Origin: Arabidopsis thaliana
Taxonomy: Eukaryota; Streptophyta; Magnoliopsida; Brassicales; Brassicaceae
Direction: 5' to 3'
Assembly (NCBI RefSeq): GCF_000001735.4
Contig: NC_003076.8
Coordinates: 5,704,001 to 5,768,000 of the forward strand
Length of the DNA stretch: 64,000 nucleotides
Shown here: positions 48,801 to 60,315 of the stretch, one piece after another
Layout of the letters: each line of letters opens with the position of its first letter
How positions within the stretch are numbered: the first letter of the stretch is position 1
Notes under the pieces: generated by a model
Seen by the model: only the letters and a program-made list of their open reading frames with translations
Databases searched by the model: none
Told to the model about the DNA's origin: nothing
Translations under genes and position numbers: made by a program

Positions 48801-49415
48801 GTCGGTTAGCTGATCATTTTGGAGGGAAGCTTCACTTGGGTTACATGCTGATCCGCGACAAATTGGCAGAGCTTCAGGTAATATACAGTAGAATCTTTCT
48901 AGTGATTTTCCTTTTCTCTCTTGATATAGACTGTATAGTTATATTCTCTCTGTCTTCTTCAGGAGGAGAAGAACAAAGTTCACAAGGAACGGGTCGAAGA
49001 AAGGAGGTTTATTTTTCTCAAGCATTTGAACACATTGTTTGTTTACTTCCTTTAATCTTCAACATTTTTGCTGAAAACCTAAACCAATCTCAGATCAAAG
49101 GAGAGGAGTAGAGAGCGAGAATCAAGTAAAGACAGAGACGGAGGAGATAACCGTGACCGAGGAAGAGATGTTGACCGCAGGAGTAGAGATCGTGACAGGC
49201 ACCATGACCACCGAGAACATGACAGAAACTATAATCAGTCACGTGGCTATGACTCAAGAAGCCGGCGCAGTTCACGGTCCCGGTCTAGGGAAAGACCGAG
49301 GGATCATGATCGCCGCAGGTAACTTTGATTAAGAACATACACACATCTTATTATTACTTCTGGCTACATTAAAGTAAGTATTTAACTACCTTGCAGACGC
49401 CATGACCGCTACTAA
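45849..49415 (+). CDS. LUC7B: LUC7-type U1 snRNP splicing factor (LUC7B)
   Basis: U1 snRNP-associated factor that helps choose 5' splice sites. Thirteen exons: 45849-45995, 46270-46322, 46449-46617, 46713-46776, 47029-47108, 47191-47338, 47695-47756, 47996-48058, 48434-48492, 48796-48877, 48963-49006, 49094-49318 and 49397-49415; 404 residues. Zinc finger 1 (CCCH) is built from CRLYLSGLCPHELF and PCPKVHS over exons 1-2; zinc finger 2 (C2H2) is LCDICGAFLSV to DHFGGKLHLGY. Coiled coils lie between them. The tail is rich in RD/RS/RE dipeptides (SRSRSRERPRDHDRRR), typical of nuclear speckle proteins. Intron 2 (46323-46448) begins GTATCCTTT and looks U12-type. From memory this is At5g17440, with paralogues LUC7A and LUC7RL. 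Confidence 0.96.
46323..46448 (+). other. U12-type (minor spliceosome) intron in LUC7
   Basis: The 5' splice site GTATCCTTT is the U12 consensus. GCTTTAAC at about 46431-46438 resembles the U12 branch element TTCCTTAAC, with the candidate branch A about 11 bases from the AG, the spacing required by the minor spliceosome. There is no polypyrimidine tract. The frame is kept only by this junction (GA|A). Confidence 0.85.
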
Positions 49416-51385
49416 AACCCTGCCAAAGATGGTTGCACCTGGTTTAAGAGGTTCTTACAGATGCGTTTAGGATCTATTTGGAGTTACAAACACTTTCTTT
49501 TTTCTTTGCTCAAGTGTTTTAAGGATTTTTGAGATTGTAACTTACTTTAAGTTTGTAAGAGGAGCTTCTTCAGATATCTTTAATTTGTTTTTTATGTTGT
49601 TGACATCAAAGACTTGCGAGTAGAAAGAAGATTTTGTTGATCTCATGGCTCTCTCTCTCTCAATTGAGATGTGTATGGCTTACCATTAAATTGGTCTCCT
49701 TCTGTAGTGGACAACATTTTATCAATTTTTTTTCTTTTTAATAATTTGACATCTATCCATACACCAAGAAAAAGCTTTGGCAAAAAATTTAAGACAACAT
49801 AGAAAACTTGTGGTAGTTATTTGTTTATTTCTTATGACAAAATTAACGGTCGATTTAAAGCCGTAAAAGACCACAACAGTAAAAAAACATGAATTGTGTC
49901 CAACACAGGTGGCTTAGAATCTACGAGAGACGATTTAAAAATTGTCTGATATGTTTCAGAAAAGTTAGAATATAAAAACTGATCTTACCCAAAAAATAGC
50001 ATAAGGTTCAACGTCAAGTCAGCGTACTCTCTCCATTGTACTTCTCTCGGTTTTCTGCGTACACCTTTTACTATTCTGCGTTAACCTTACTGAAACATAG
50101 TTCGATTCCATTGAAAAAGCCGCAACTATATATTAGTAAGGAGAAGAATAAATGATTATCCAAGTTAAAATATTACAAAAAATACCAAGTCAGTCTTAAG
50201 CCTCACATATTTTTAGAGCAAAATCTAAAACATAACCACAACTTCATGATGAATACGAATCAGCATTTAAATATTGTTGAAACTCATCACCGTCAAACCT
50301 TATCGCATCACCTCCTCGTACTCGTAACACCCTCCTAACATTTAAACAAACTTTTAAGAGATCATTAATTTTGGGTTATGTCATTTAGTTTCCTAGTTGT
50401 TATCGTTAGAACAATCTAATTATCTAAATATCACGCAAATATCTATATCTACAAACTATACACCTATATTGAAAATATCCCAAAAATGCTAATATATCCA
50501 TTAGTAGAAAAAGGGAAGGTCAAAGATCATTTGTAACTCAACATCACACTGTATCACAAAGCATCTCAAGTTTTAGCATTGTTCTATGATTTTATTCAAA
50601 AAATAAATAACGGTCACCATTCATTTTAGTGTTTTTAAAGCATCTCATAATAGTATTTATATATAGTTTTAATGATTTTTAAGTTGATGGAATCATATTG
50701 GGCAATTATTGGGACTTTCTTTCTAAAAAATAAGAATTGGGTGATGCAGAAGCCACACTCGTTTGAATCGAAACCAAAGCAAAGGTCAATAAAAAAAAGA
50801 GTTTTGTTTAATAACGCCAATAAATTCTCATTACACTATAGTATGATTAAAGAAACTGAAATCAAACATATCTATAATAGAGGTCTCTTGTTTCAGTTTT
50901 AACTCGAATTGATGACTAGGACAAGATTCAGCTCTCATCAAATGTTTTTATGTTTTTTGTTGATCTCATCAAATTTGTTTTGATATATCCTTAATTATAA
51001 GGACAAAAAAACCGGAATTAAAAATAATTGATTTTATTTCATCATTGGTTTACCATAGTTTTTTTTTTCCTTCTCACTTTTGTTCCTAATCAACCTTTTG
51101 CTTCTACAACATTTTTATCGTGAAAAAATATTGAATTTATTCTGAAAAATAGACTACTCAAAAAAAATCCAAGAAAGCCTACATATGTACATGGAATCTT
51201 GAATGCATGTCACGTAACTCTCTTCTCCTTCTCTATTAAGAAAGCCTCTTTCTTCTTCTCTCTCCCTATATATACACTACTCACAAACACTCACATACAT
51301 ATATATACACAAACATACAATATACATATTAATTTACACACATTTGATCATATACACATAGTTTTTTTGCTGACGAAAAAAGAGA
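49416..51385. other. Spacer between LUC7 and HIPP21
   Basis: LUC7 3' flank, then about 1.9 kb of A/T-rich sequence and the HIPP21 promoter. No supported gene. Confidence 0.65.
51267..51274 (+). promoter_or_regulatory. TATA box of HIPP21
   Basis: TATATATA following a CT-rich stretch, 112 bases before the ATG at 51386. Confidence 0.6.
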
Positions 51386-52743
51386 ATGGGTGCATTTGAT
51401 TATATCTCTAGCTTTTGTTCATATACATACGCTAATGCCAAAACCAAGCGTAAGCCATTGCAGGTCTGTTCTTTCTCTCATCTCTTTTACAAGCTAGCTA
51501 CTCTGCTTTTTTTCATTCTTTATATCACACATAATACTCTATTATCTTTATACTCAAACTGTTTTGGTTAACTTCAAAACTATATGCTAATACGTTATAC
51601 GTCCCATGCACAAATTCAAATGTTACGTTTCAAAAATGTGAATATGGTTTTTGTTAAATACGTTTCTTCAAAACTTCATCAAAAAACAATTCGTTATACA
51701 TAGCTAACACAATTGGTCGAAAGTCGAATCTAGAAACTCATTACTGCTGAATATAAAATATGCATGTTTATTTTAATAATTGGTAATTAAATGGGTTTTG
51801 TGTAGACAGTGGATATCAAGGTGAAAATGGACTGTGATGGTTGTGAAAGGAGAGTTAGAAACGTGGTTCGTCGCATGAAAGGTTCTCTTTCCCCATCTCT
51901 CTCTCTGACTTTGAATCAAAACTTTCTTCAATCTCTCTTTTTTTCCCTTTTTGTTTCCATTTTCTTTATTCTCCATGCTTTTCTCTTTTAAAGATTCTTA
52001 TTCCTCTCTTAAAATTGCAATTTTATAGCTGGCCAGAATATATATAATTACAATTACTAATCATTTGCTCAATCCTTTGATTGGAAAAACTGTACCAAAC
52101 TTTTAGTCCGAAAATATTATGGGTCAAATGGTCCCGAATCTACCTTTATTTACATATGTTAAAAGAGTCCCATGAAGCATTATCAGTAAATATGATCCAA
52201 TCACATTTTTCCATGGAGTTATTAGTTTCTTTACTTTATAATAATTTTCTAATAAAATAAATTTTGTAGCCTAAAAAATATAGTAAAAGATCATAAATAT
52301 GGTAGTAAAACAATTTGGTAAGAAAAATACTTTTAATCTTAAACTCCAACATAGTATGATATTATAGCAAACTAGAAAACAATTTTACTGATATAGATAT
52401 ACATTTTAATATTACAAAAACTTGAATGTTGAAACCGACCGGTACAGGGGTGAAATCGGTGGAGGTGAACCGGAAACAGAGCCGGATAACGGTGAACGGA
52501 CACGTGGACCCAAACAAGGTGTTGAAGAGAGTGAAGAGCACCGGTAAAAAGGCTGAGTTTTGGCCTTACATACCTCAACATATGGTCTATTACCCTTTTG
52601 CTCCTGGCATGTACGATAAACGTGCACCTGCAGGCCACATCCGTAATCCCACTCAATCGTTTCCAACAGCAAACGCTCCCGAGGAAAATTACGTTTCCCT
52701 CTTCAGCGACGACAACGTCCACGCCGCTTGTTCCATCATGTGA
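51386..52743 (+). CDS. HIPP21: Heavy-metal-associated isoprenylated plant protein 21
   Basis: Three exons, 51386-51463, 51806-51881 and 52448-52743; 149 residues. One HMA ferredoxin-like domain with the metal-binding MDCDGC (M-x-C-x-x-C) near residue 35, continuing GVKSVEVNRKQSRITV. The C-terminus is CSIM, a CaaX box for prenylation, which defines the HIPP family and predicts membrane association. Expected role is binding or sequestering soft metals such as Cd, Zn or Cu (family knowledge). The large second intron (51882-52447) is A/T-rich and empty. Confidence 0.95.
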
Positions 52744-53581
52744 GCCAACCAACCAAAAGATTACTCATAATCTCCATTTTGTAATTTGTATACTTTTGTT
52801 AAAATCAAAAGGTAATGTAGGAACTTTGTAATAAAATTATAGAGACAACACCGGAATCTATTTGATGGTTTATGTTTCGAACAATACTTTTTGTCCAAGA
52901 AGAAGTCAAATCAATAACCATAAGCTATGTAGAATCTTAAAAGTGAAAAATAGGTATAATGGACCAATTAAGCAACCAATGTTTGTCTAATTTCTATAGG
53001 ACATGAATGACACTTTGACAATAATCATACATTAATAAAATAATTAAAGAAGAATATTAAGGAAGAGACCCAAAAATCAGAATCATGTGATTTGTTAGGC
53101 AAATTGCTTCATTTTTACTATTTTGACTAGAATAAGCTTCAAAGGGCAAGAGAGTGTCACATTTACAAGTTCCAATCTTTTTAACACCAAAGGAAAAAAA
53201 GAAAACTTTTGAAGATCAAAAGAATGCAAAAAGCTGTATTCTTCTTCCCCAAAAAAATGTCCAAGAGGGACCAAAGCATCTTTAGCTTTTCTTTCAAAGC
53301 TTCTTTCTTTAGAAGAAGGAATCATAAAGACCAGAATCACGGTAAAGGAAAGCTGTTTACTCACGGTACCGCATTACAAATTTACGATGAAATAAGACTT
53401 GAGTGGATATTTTTGGAGGCTGTTTGGTGTTCTCTAAGCATGCTTTAAACCTACAAAGATCATTCTGAATCAATATAAGATTAGTTTAAAGAAATGGATT
53501 TGATACTTTAATCAATCGTTTGAAAGAATGAATGGACTCACCTGTTAAATCTATCGAAATCGTTGAACTAGCGTGGAGCTT
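52744..53581. other. Convergent 3' flanks, HIPP21 and the acidic mitochondrial-type gene
   Basis: 838 bases. Some GC-richer sequence at 53210-53400 gives open frames on both strands, but with no domain or splice support. Confidence 0.5.
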
Positions 53582-54867
53582 TTACCGCTTCTTCGCTTTC
53601 CTTATTCTGGACTGTGCCTTCTGCCATTTCTTCCTAGGCACTAGTTTACTCTTTGGCTTCAACTTTATTTCAGGTGTGAACTTGAAGTTTGGATCTCTCA
53701 TTCGAGTTTGTATATCCTTGAAGAACTGCATGTTCAGTCTCTTGGGTCCACCTTTTCTTAGCTCTTCATACTCAGGTCCCGAGATAATGTTTTCAAATGC
53801 TCCAATCAGAATGTCAACATCACTCATTACTTCCCACACGTTTGTGTAGCGCCCATCAGGCCCTTTATTCAGTTTCTTCAACGCGTTCTCAACAGCAAGC
53901 TTCCTCGCCTTTTTACCGGGTGAAAGCTCCTCAGGTTCATTTTCAGATTTCAACAACTCTGAGATTGTCCTGTACTTTGGTTTCTCCTCAAACTCAAACA
54001 ACTTATCTAAGTATTTATCAGATGCCTCGTTCGGGCGTGGCTCTGTTGGAATATCGTCGTCATCATCACCTTCATCGCCAGTCCACAGCGTTTTTTCCTC
54101 ATCACTTCCTGACCAAACGCTGTACAATTCATCACTATCATCTCCATCAATTTGATCGGTGCTATCCTTAGCTTGTTGTCTAGCTTTCTTAATCTCTTTT
54201 TCAAGACGGTTTCTTCCGCTTTCTTGTTTTGTCTTATCATTGCTTTCGTCTTCACTTCCTGACCATAGAGTATCATCATCCTCCATTTCTTTCTCCCATG
54301 TTTTTCTAAAGTCATCATCACCTGGTTTCACATTACCAAATAGATTGTAGTCTTTTCCTCTTCCACTTGCATAAAATCGAGTTGCTGCAACACATTGAAA
54401 CAACCGAAGTGTCACATATATTGAGACTCTACTTTTAAACAATATCACCTTCCCACCAGTGTGTACTCAATTCCAAAAAAACTAAACTTTAAAAGAGTCA
54501 TGAACAAATAAACTCTCTGCGGCATTTCCACGAACACCTGGTCTACTACTTGGACTAATCCGAACCAAAAAAACTAAAGACACCAATATACGAACAGGCT
54601 CGGAGATATCATAGAGGCTTAAAAGATCAAAACATGTTGGAGAAAAATGAAACCTTGTATAGTCTGACGAAACTCAGCAAATACCCAATTTTGAGCAGAA
54701 GTTGTCGGACACGAAAGCAAGCGACTTTGTGATCTACAATTAAAACAGAGAAACTACATCAGCTTCGTAATTAGGAACTATTGGTGCTGTTTTATGGAAT
54801 TTTCAGATCAATTGATAAACCTTTTGGTTACGATAGAGAATAGAGAGGAGAGTCTTCGCGCGAACAT
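53582..54867 (-). CDS. Acidic protein with a predicted mitochondrial presequence
   Basis: Three exons, 54867-54821, 54733-54654 and 54384-53582; 309 residues. The N-terminus MFARRLSSLFSIVTKRSQSR is Arg/Ser-rich without acidic residues, like a mitochondrial targeting peptide; the presequence may run to about residue 45 (ATRFYASGRG). The middle is very acidic and repeats a short motif three times: DTLWSGSEDE, YSVWSGSDEE and KTLWTGDEGD. The C-terminal third is basic (KLKPKSKLVPRKKWQKAQSRIRKAKKR). The exon-3 frame stays open upstream of 54384, but the AG at 54386-54385 fits the two leader exons. I recall an old annotation as a GatC-like subunit for At5g17460 but see no GatC signature. A role in the mitoribosome or organellar RNA binding is a guess. 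Confidence 0.72.
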
Positions 54868-55403
54868 CCTTTTCTCTTTTAACGGCTTTTTTGATCGAAT
54901 CCTATTTTATGAAGCAAACTTTTTTTACTATTCAATACTTACCGCGGTAAAAAGGTAAAAACAAAGGTCAAACATGGAATTTGATTGGTTTCTCCCGCGA
55001 TTCTCAGTTCTGTTTCGTTAGAACAAAAATCCAAACATTCTCGTGTTCTAAAAATAATTCATCCGTACCAATCTTACTCGTTATACAATGGATTGGATAG
55101 CTTTGATTCAAAGATTTAGGGTTTTACGATGCAGCTAATACTTTTCTCAATCATAAGAATATCTTTCATGAAACTTTATTAGCTTGCACAAGTATATTAC
55201 AAAACAAAACAAAAGGTACACATCAAGTAAATCAAATTGAAAAGACAAGAAACAAAGTATCAATTTTAACATAACATTATTTGGTCATTATAACGGATAC
55301 TAATTCTGGACTTAGATACCTTATGTGATCACATATATCTAAAAAGTGGAATCATTATTTGTCAAGCAAATACAAAGCATGATTATAATTAATGACAAGA
55401 AAG
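54868..55403. other. Spacer between the acidic mitochondrial gene and the 73-residue gene
   Basis: 536 bases. The left part is the promoter of the acidic-protein gene, and the right part the 3' flank of the small gene. Confidence 0.6.
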
Positions 55404-55625
55404 TCAAATGGGAATAGATCGAGAGACTTTGGGATAAACTTTTCTGGCCGGATGACCCATTATACGACGACCCTTGGCGTGTTTAAAGATATACACCACC
55501 GCACCAACTGGCCACTCGATGATTCCGGTTATCAGAAAAGCCACGAACCCTAAAGTTGGTCCAACCACTTTGCACCGACAGGGGTTTTGTCTTGTTCCGC
55601 ACTGTACACACGCCGGAAACACCAT
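55404..55625 (-). CDS. Small cysteine-rich single-pass membrane protein, plant-specific
   Basis: Intronless, 73 residues. An N-terminal Cys cluster (CVQCGTRQNPCRCK) is followed by one hydrophobic helix (GPTLGFVAFLITGIIEWPVG) and a basic tail (FKHAKGRRIMGHPARKVYPK). A TATA box on the minus strand (55746-55753) sits 121 bases above the ATG, supporting a real transcription unit. It resembles the small cold-regulated-type proteins of plants. The paralogous chromosome 3 interval also has such a gene beside LUC7A (memory, unverified). Function unknown. Confidence 0.75.
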   Translation of the reverse strand: MVFPACVQCGTRQNPCRCKVVGPTLGFVAFLITGIIEWPVGAVVYIFKHAKGRRIMGHPARKVYPKVSRSIPI

Positions 55626-56965
55626 CGTTTTGAGAATATAGTATTGTAGTACGATCTATTATCGATGATCGATGTAGTTTTTTTGTGGAGAAATCAGATT
55701 CAAGGAGAGTGGAAATGTGATTTGTTTGATTTGTGAGAGTTGGATCTTTTATAGAGACGAATCATATGAGTTTTTTTAATATCTTTCTTGTTTCCACGTA
55801 GGGTCAGTGTGTTACTATTTTTAATCGTTATAGATATTTTTGGGTTATTATGTCGGCCTGTTACTATTTAATTATTATTTTTGAGTTTTGAGTTTAAAGA
55901 GGGGTCGATAAGATAGACACGTTTCAGGGCCAGCACAAAGGTCACTAAACACGTGGCTTAAGATAATTGGAAATAAGTTTGTGAAACTCTCTTACGTTAG
56001 GCTTTTTTGGAGGGTCAAGTTATGACTAATTGACTATGTCGGCGTGGCACGACAATGATTGAGGTATTCAAGTATTTTAACCGTGTTTACATTTATGTGG
56101 AGTCTCTCTTTGCAAGTCAGAAAGATCAATCGATAGATCTTTAATTTTGATAAATATAGGTGATTATTGTTTTCTTACATATATGCTTATGCATTCGTAA
56201 CAATCTTTAGATTCAAAAATATGGTATAATTTTGATGTGGCGATCGAAGAAGAGCAGAAACATCACGATAACATCTAATACTTACAGCACCTCGTCAAGT
56301 ATACGGAATTACGGATTCTGCAAGATATCACGAGTCACGACTACCGTTTTGAGACCGGGACGGGACCGGACCATTAAGCCTTACATGGATTCCGAACTTA
56401 GTTTTAACTGGATTAACTGTTAGGCTTTGGGCTTTGAATTTTAGAACTTTGAAAGTTGGGCTTTTGAGTAGATATAAAAACACTGCAGATATTTTTTTCC
56501 AAAGATTAAGAGAAAGACTAAAACGCACAAGTTTGGGTCGACTAAAAAAACAAAAGATAAATTATTTCTGTTGAGTAATTTCTAAAAATTTTGGTGTTCA
56601 AAACAAAAAAAACTAATAATCTATTAAGTGTTTTTTTTTTTCTCTTGGAACGAATCATTGATAATGAACTAAATACATAGAATCCAAAATTCCAAATGGA
56701 TCAATTTAGCTAACATGGAATGGAATAGAGAAAAACAGATTACGAATATCTTGAGATTGACCGCTTCCAAAGAGATCAAAAATAAAACTCTATATATGTA
56801 ATATTAATTTTGTTTTTTTCTTCCATAAGACTATAAGAGGTTTAGAGTTTCTTATTAAACTGAATTAATCGAAATTAATTAGTTTGAAAACAAAATAGAT
56901 CAACACAAATCCAAATTCATAAGAAAAAGGAAAACAAAAACAAAATATTAAAAATCTGAGAAGAA
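55626..56965. other. Spacer upstream of the small gene and downstream of CML32
   Basis: 1.3 kb. A GC-richer patch at about 56230-56420 gives open frames on both strands without recognisable content. The remainder is A/T-rich. Confidence 0.55.
55746..55753 (-). promoter_or_regulatory. TATA box of the 73-residue protein gene
   Basis: TATAAAAG on the minus strand at a normal distance from the ATG at 55625. Confidence 0.55.
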
Positions 56966-57406
56966 TCATTGTAATTTTTTGTTGTTACAACTCATCATAG
57001 TCTTAAACTCTTCAAAACTCACAAAGCCATCACCATCTGCATCAACGGCTCGAACCATCGCAATGCATTCTGCTATTGTTTGTTTTTCTCCAAGACGTTT
57101 CAATACCACATGAATCTCACTCGCCGATATTTTTCCATCACCATCAATGTCATACAAATCAAAAGCTTCTTTCATAACAATGTCTTCGTCCTCTTTATTT
57201 CCTTCACCACCAAGCATCAAGCAAGAAGCATATTCCGCAACGTCGATTTGGTTATCACCGTCGACATCAATCTCTCTGAACATGTTATCGATTTCTTCAG
57301 ATGTTATTGAAGGAGAAAAGGCGCGAATCGCTTCAGCAAATTCGTCCCATGAGATTTTCCCATCTTTGTTTTTGTCGACTCTCTCGAAGATCTCTGCAAC
57401 AGACAT
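56966..57406 (-). CDS. CML32: Calmodulin-like protein CML32, four EF-hands
   Basis: Intronless, 146 residues. Four canonical 12-residue loops: DKNKDGKISWDE, DVDGDNQIDVAE, DIDGDGKISASE and DADGDGFVSFEE, all with Asp at position 1 and Glu at 12 and so likely to bind Ca2+. The length matches calmodulin, but the long linker helix and N-terminus differ. Calcium sensor; targets unknown. TATA on the minus strand at 57485-57493. It is divergently arranged with a second EF-hand gene 1.3 kb away. At5g17470 by recall. Confidence 0.93.
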   Translation of the reverse strand: MSVAEIFERVDKNKDGKISWDEFAEAIRAFSPSITSEEIDNMFREIDVDGDNQIDVAEYASCLMLGGEGNKEDEDIVMKEAFDLYDIDGDGKISASEIHVVLKRLGEKQTIAECIAMVRAVDADGDGFVSFEEFKTMMSCNNKKLQ

Positions 57407-57484
57407 TCTTGCTTTGAGTAATATGATGGTGATGATCTAAAGTCTATGAAAGAGTCTGTGTGAGGAGGCCATCAACTAAATCTC

Positions 57485-57493
57485 TATTTATAA
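57485..57493 (-). promoter_or_regulatory. TATA box of CML32
   Basis: TTATAAATA on the minus strand, 79 bases above the ATG. Confidence 0.6.
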
Positions 57494-58588
57494 GAGAAAA
57501 TCTCGAATGTTGTTTGGATTCCTACAAAAATTTAGTTTTGGCATGTGAGATCTAATTGCCTTTATGAATAAATTTTTTAATCTTTATTTCCTTTTTCGAA
57601 TCCTAAACCATTATAGGTTTGGAAAACAAACAAAAAACAAAAGTAAGATATCCTTTTTTTCTCTGATAATCAAATCCATAAATTTTCTTCTTAAAAGAAA
57701 CATATATAGCACATGCCGAGACGATAAAAACTGAAGTAATGTACAAAATCTTCTAAGTTCTCACAATGGGTATGTGGTAATAACTCACAAGACACTTGTT
57801 AACTCTGAAACAATGTAAGACTTGTGTGACTAGATCTCCTTTAGCATTTTTGGTCTGGATGATTAAAAGAAATGCAGTGATTTTGGTTAATTAATAGATT
57901 TTGTTACTTATTATCTTTAAATAGATGTAGATGTGCTTATTTTGTCAACAATAAATTTTGTAAATATAATGTAAATATTTAGTACAGTTAAAAAGATATA
58001 TTGTGTTTATCAAAGGTACATTTTATAGATATTGATCTAAATCTCCAAAAGAATACTTTTCATATTTTTCTTGTCTTATCAAATTTATTTTGTATAGTTT
58101 ACAGATTTTAGCTACATTTTAATGAATACATCAAAGTATTATAATGATTCCACTACTTTGTAAATTCAGTTTCTTATTTTCTTAAAACATCTAAGTGTAT
58201 TTAATTAATGTAGTTTTAAAATATATAAAATAATAAAATATTTAGATATTTATACACAAAAGATAGAGGTAAATAGTGGAAATTTTCTTGGTCTAGTTAA
58301 TGGCCAGCCAATCTTAATGAAAGTTTGAGATGGTAAGAAATAAATATTTTTAAGAAATGATTTGTAAGTATTATAAACAGAGACAGAACCATAGATTAAG
58401 ATTTAAATTCGATAATGGAATAAATCCATTAGCTACTTGAATCTAAATTTTGTTCAAGACCAAGTCACATCCTAATTTTGCTAAGTTTAGGTTTTAACTT
58501 GGACCAATTTCGTTCAATTGTTGTTTAAACATTCCTCCAAAAGTTCCTAAGTAAAAGCACAACCTCAACTGTTCATTCCACTCAAAGA

Positions 58589-58597
58589 TTTATATAA
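58589..58597 (+). promoter_or_regulatory. TATA box of CML29/PC1
   Basis: TTTATATAA, 92 bases before the ATG at 58689. Confidence 0.55.
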
Positions 58598-58688
58598 TTT
58601 GATTTTTCCTTATTCCTCCACCAATAAAAAGAAAGATTGTTTTCATCTTATAAAAACGCGCACACAACCACATATTCACCAAGACATT

Positions 58689-58940
58689 ATGGCTGATGCA
58701 ACGGAGAAAGCCGAGCACGACCGTATTTTCAAGAAATTTGATGCTAATGGTGACGGAAAAATTTCAGCAGCCGAACTCGAAGAAGCTCTTAAGACACTTG
58801 GTTCGGTAACAGCTGATGACGTCAAACGTATGATGGCTGAAATTGATACTGATGGTGATGGAAACATATCGTATCAAGAATTCACTGATTTTGCAGGTGC
58901 CAATCGTGGACTTATGAAGGATGTTGCCAAAATTTTCTAA
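58689..58940 (+). CDS. CML29: Pollen calcium-binding protein (polcalcin), two EF-hands
   Basis: Intronless, 83 residues (MADATEKAEHDRIFKKF), the length typical of polcalcins. Two EF-hand loops: DANGDGKISAAE and DTDGDGNISYQE. Polcalcins are small pollen-specific Ca2+ buffers or sensors active in pollen tube growth and are cross-reactive plant allergens. In Arabidopsis the locus is known as PC1/APC1 (At5g17480). The frame is open upstream to 58599, but the MADA start fits the family and the TATA box. Confidence 0.94.
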   Translation: MADATEKAEHDRIFKKFDANGDGKISAAELEEALKTLGSVTADDVKRMMAEIDTDGDGNISYQEFTDFAGANRGLMKDVAKIF

Positions 58941-60315
58941 TTTTTTTTGCCATACTTTTACTTTTGAAATGTTTGAATTTTTTTATATATATTGAGAGAT
59001 TTGGTTCTAAGCATCGTCAATTCTTATTTTTGTTGTTTTTACACTTGGTGAGTTTTAATTTATATGATTGTATCCTAATTCCATGTAATGTGATGTGAGT
59101 GGATCATTCTTGAAAAGGGGGCTAGTTTGTTTTGTTTTGGTTTGTTGAACACCACAACAACGAATGTTTTGTTTTAAAAAGATATAAAAATGGCTTTAAC
59201 AGTGAAGAGAACCAAAACATTCATAATTTGTTTTGTTCCTTAAAGTTCATTATTTGGTTTAGGCTTCTCGCATATACATTTTAAATCATTGATATAAAAT
59301 AAAGTAACTACATTTTTAGAATTACTTAAAAAGTAAATATATTGCGGATGCATTCTCTTTAACGTAAACCTCTCCGCCTATCCTCTCGGTCTCACCTCAA
59401 ACTTTCTCCTAAGTCCATGTTAGGACTTAGCCGGAGAAACCAATAACTATGCCTACACAGCCGTCTCATCCATCGATTACGACATGCTGTGGCTGTGGGA
59501 CTCATGTTCCTCTTTGTTAGGAAGTCTTATATAGTTATATTTATATAAAATCAAAAGCTGATATTGTTCGGATTGTTTAGTCTTGACTACTCAGATATTG
59601 AAGTGTTGTTACGGGTAAAATCAAGAAATGGTAAGTCTGAAGATGTTCCAAGACTTGAGGATATTTAAACATTGCCATGTTTAAAGTGAGTTTAGAGAAT
59701 GAGAATGTGGTCCAACTTTATCATATCTTTCTATGAATACATGTATTTTTCAAAAGTGGTGATAAAATTAGTAGTAAATATCAAGTTTTCTTTTACACAT
59801 TCCTAAGCAAAACGGTTTCACCCACTTGATCAAAAGCTGACAATGAAAACCTCTCAAAAAACCCAAAAGTAGAGTTTGGACTCCGGCTTTTCAGAATAAA
59901 AAGACTCAAGTGAGGTTTAGCTTCTTTACTTCTATCATCATCATCATCTCCCAGAAACGTTAGCCTCTATGTAATAATCGAGTCGGTCCAAATTCATTCA
60001 TGCGTCATTTTGTATATATTTTGGGTGAAATTAAACGTAACGTCAATTCGTTGACAAAAAATAAAATAAACGTCATTTCTTTCATATTTATTCAAACTAT
60101 GAAAACACTTGCTCGTGCTGTTGTTACATACACACATGTTCCTCGTTCTCGAATCTCCACGACCAACGAACCAACTGGGTCCCAAAAGTATAAGGCACGG
60201 AATATTTCGGGCGAAATTGTCACAAAACGAAACTACTGGGGTAAGTTAAAGTAAAATAAAAACATAAGGTCACGTTCGCTAAGTCTTTTTTCTTCTCCTC
60301 TTTATGACGACGTAT
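58941..60315. other. Spacer between CML29 and RGL3 3' end
   Basis: 1.4 kb. Contains a coding-like island at 59343-59534 (listed separately) and otherwise A/T-rich 3' flank of both genes. Confidence 0.55.
59343..59534 (+). pseudogene. Possible relic of an unidentified coding sequence
   Basis: A 64-codon frame broken by one TAG at 59421-59423, then ending at TAG 59532-59534. Its base composition is clearly less A/T-rich than the flanks, and it reads like protein (LSAYPLGLTSNFLLSP; then NYAYTAVSSIDYDMLWLWD). There is no ATG or splice context. I do not recognise the family. The reverse strand also gives partial open frames, so the orientation is uncertain. Confidence 0.3.

Larger units (their letters stand above)
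57407..58688. other. Divergent promoter spacer between the two EF-hand genes
   Basis: 1.28 kb of A/T-rich sequence holding both promoters. I see no gene. Confidence 0.65.
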
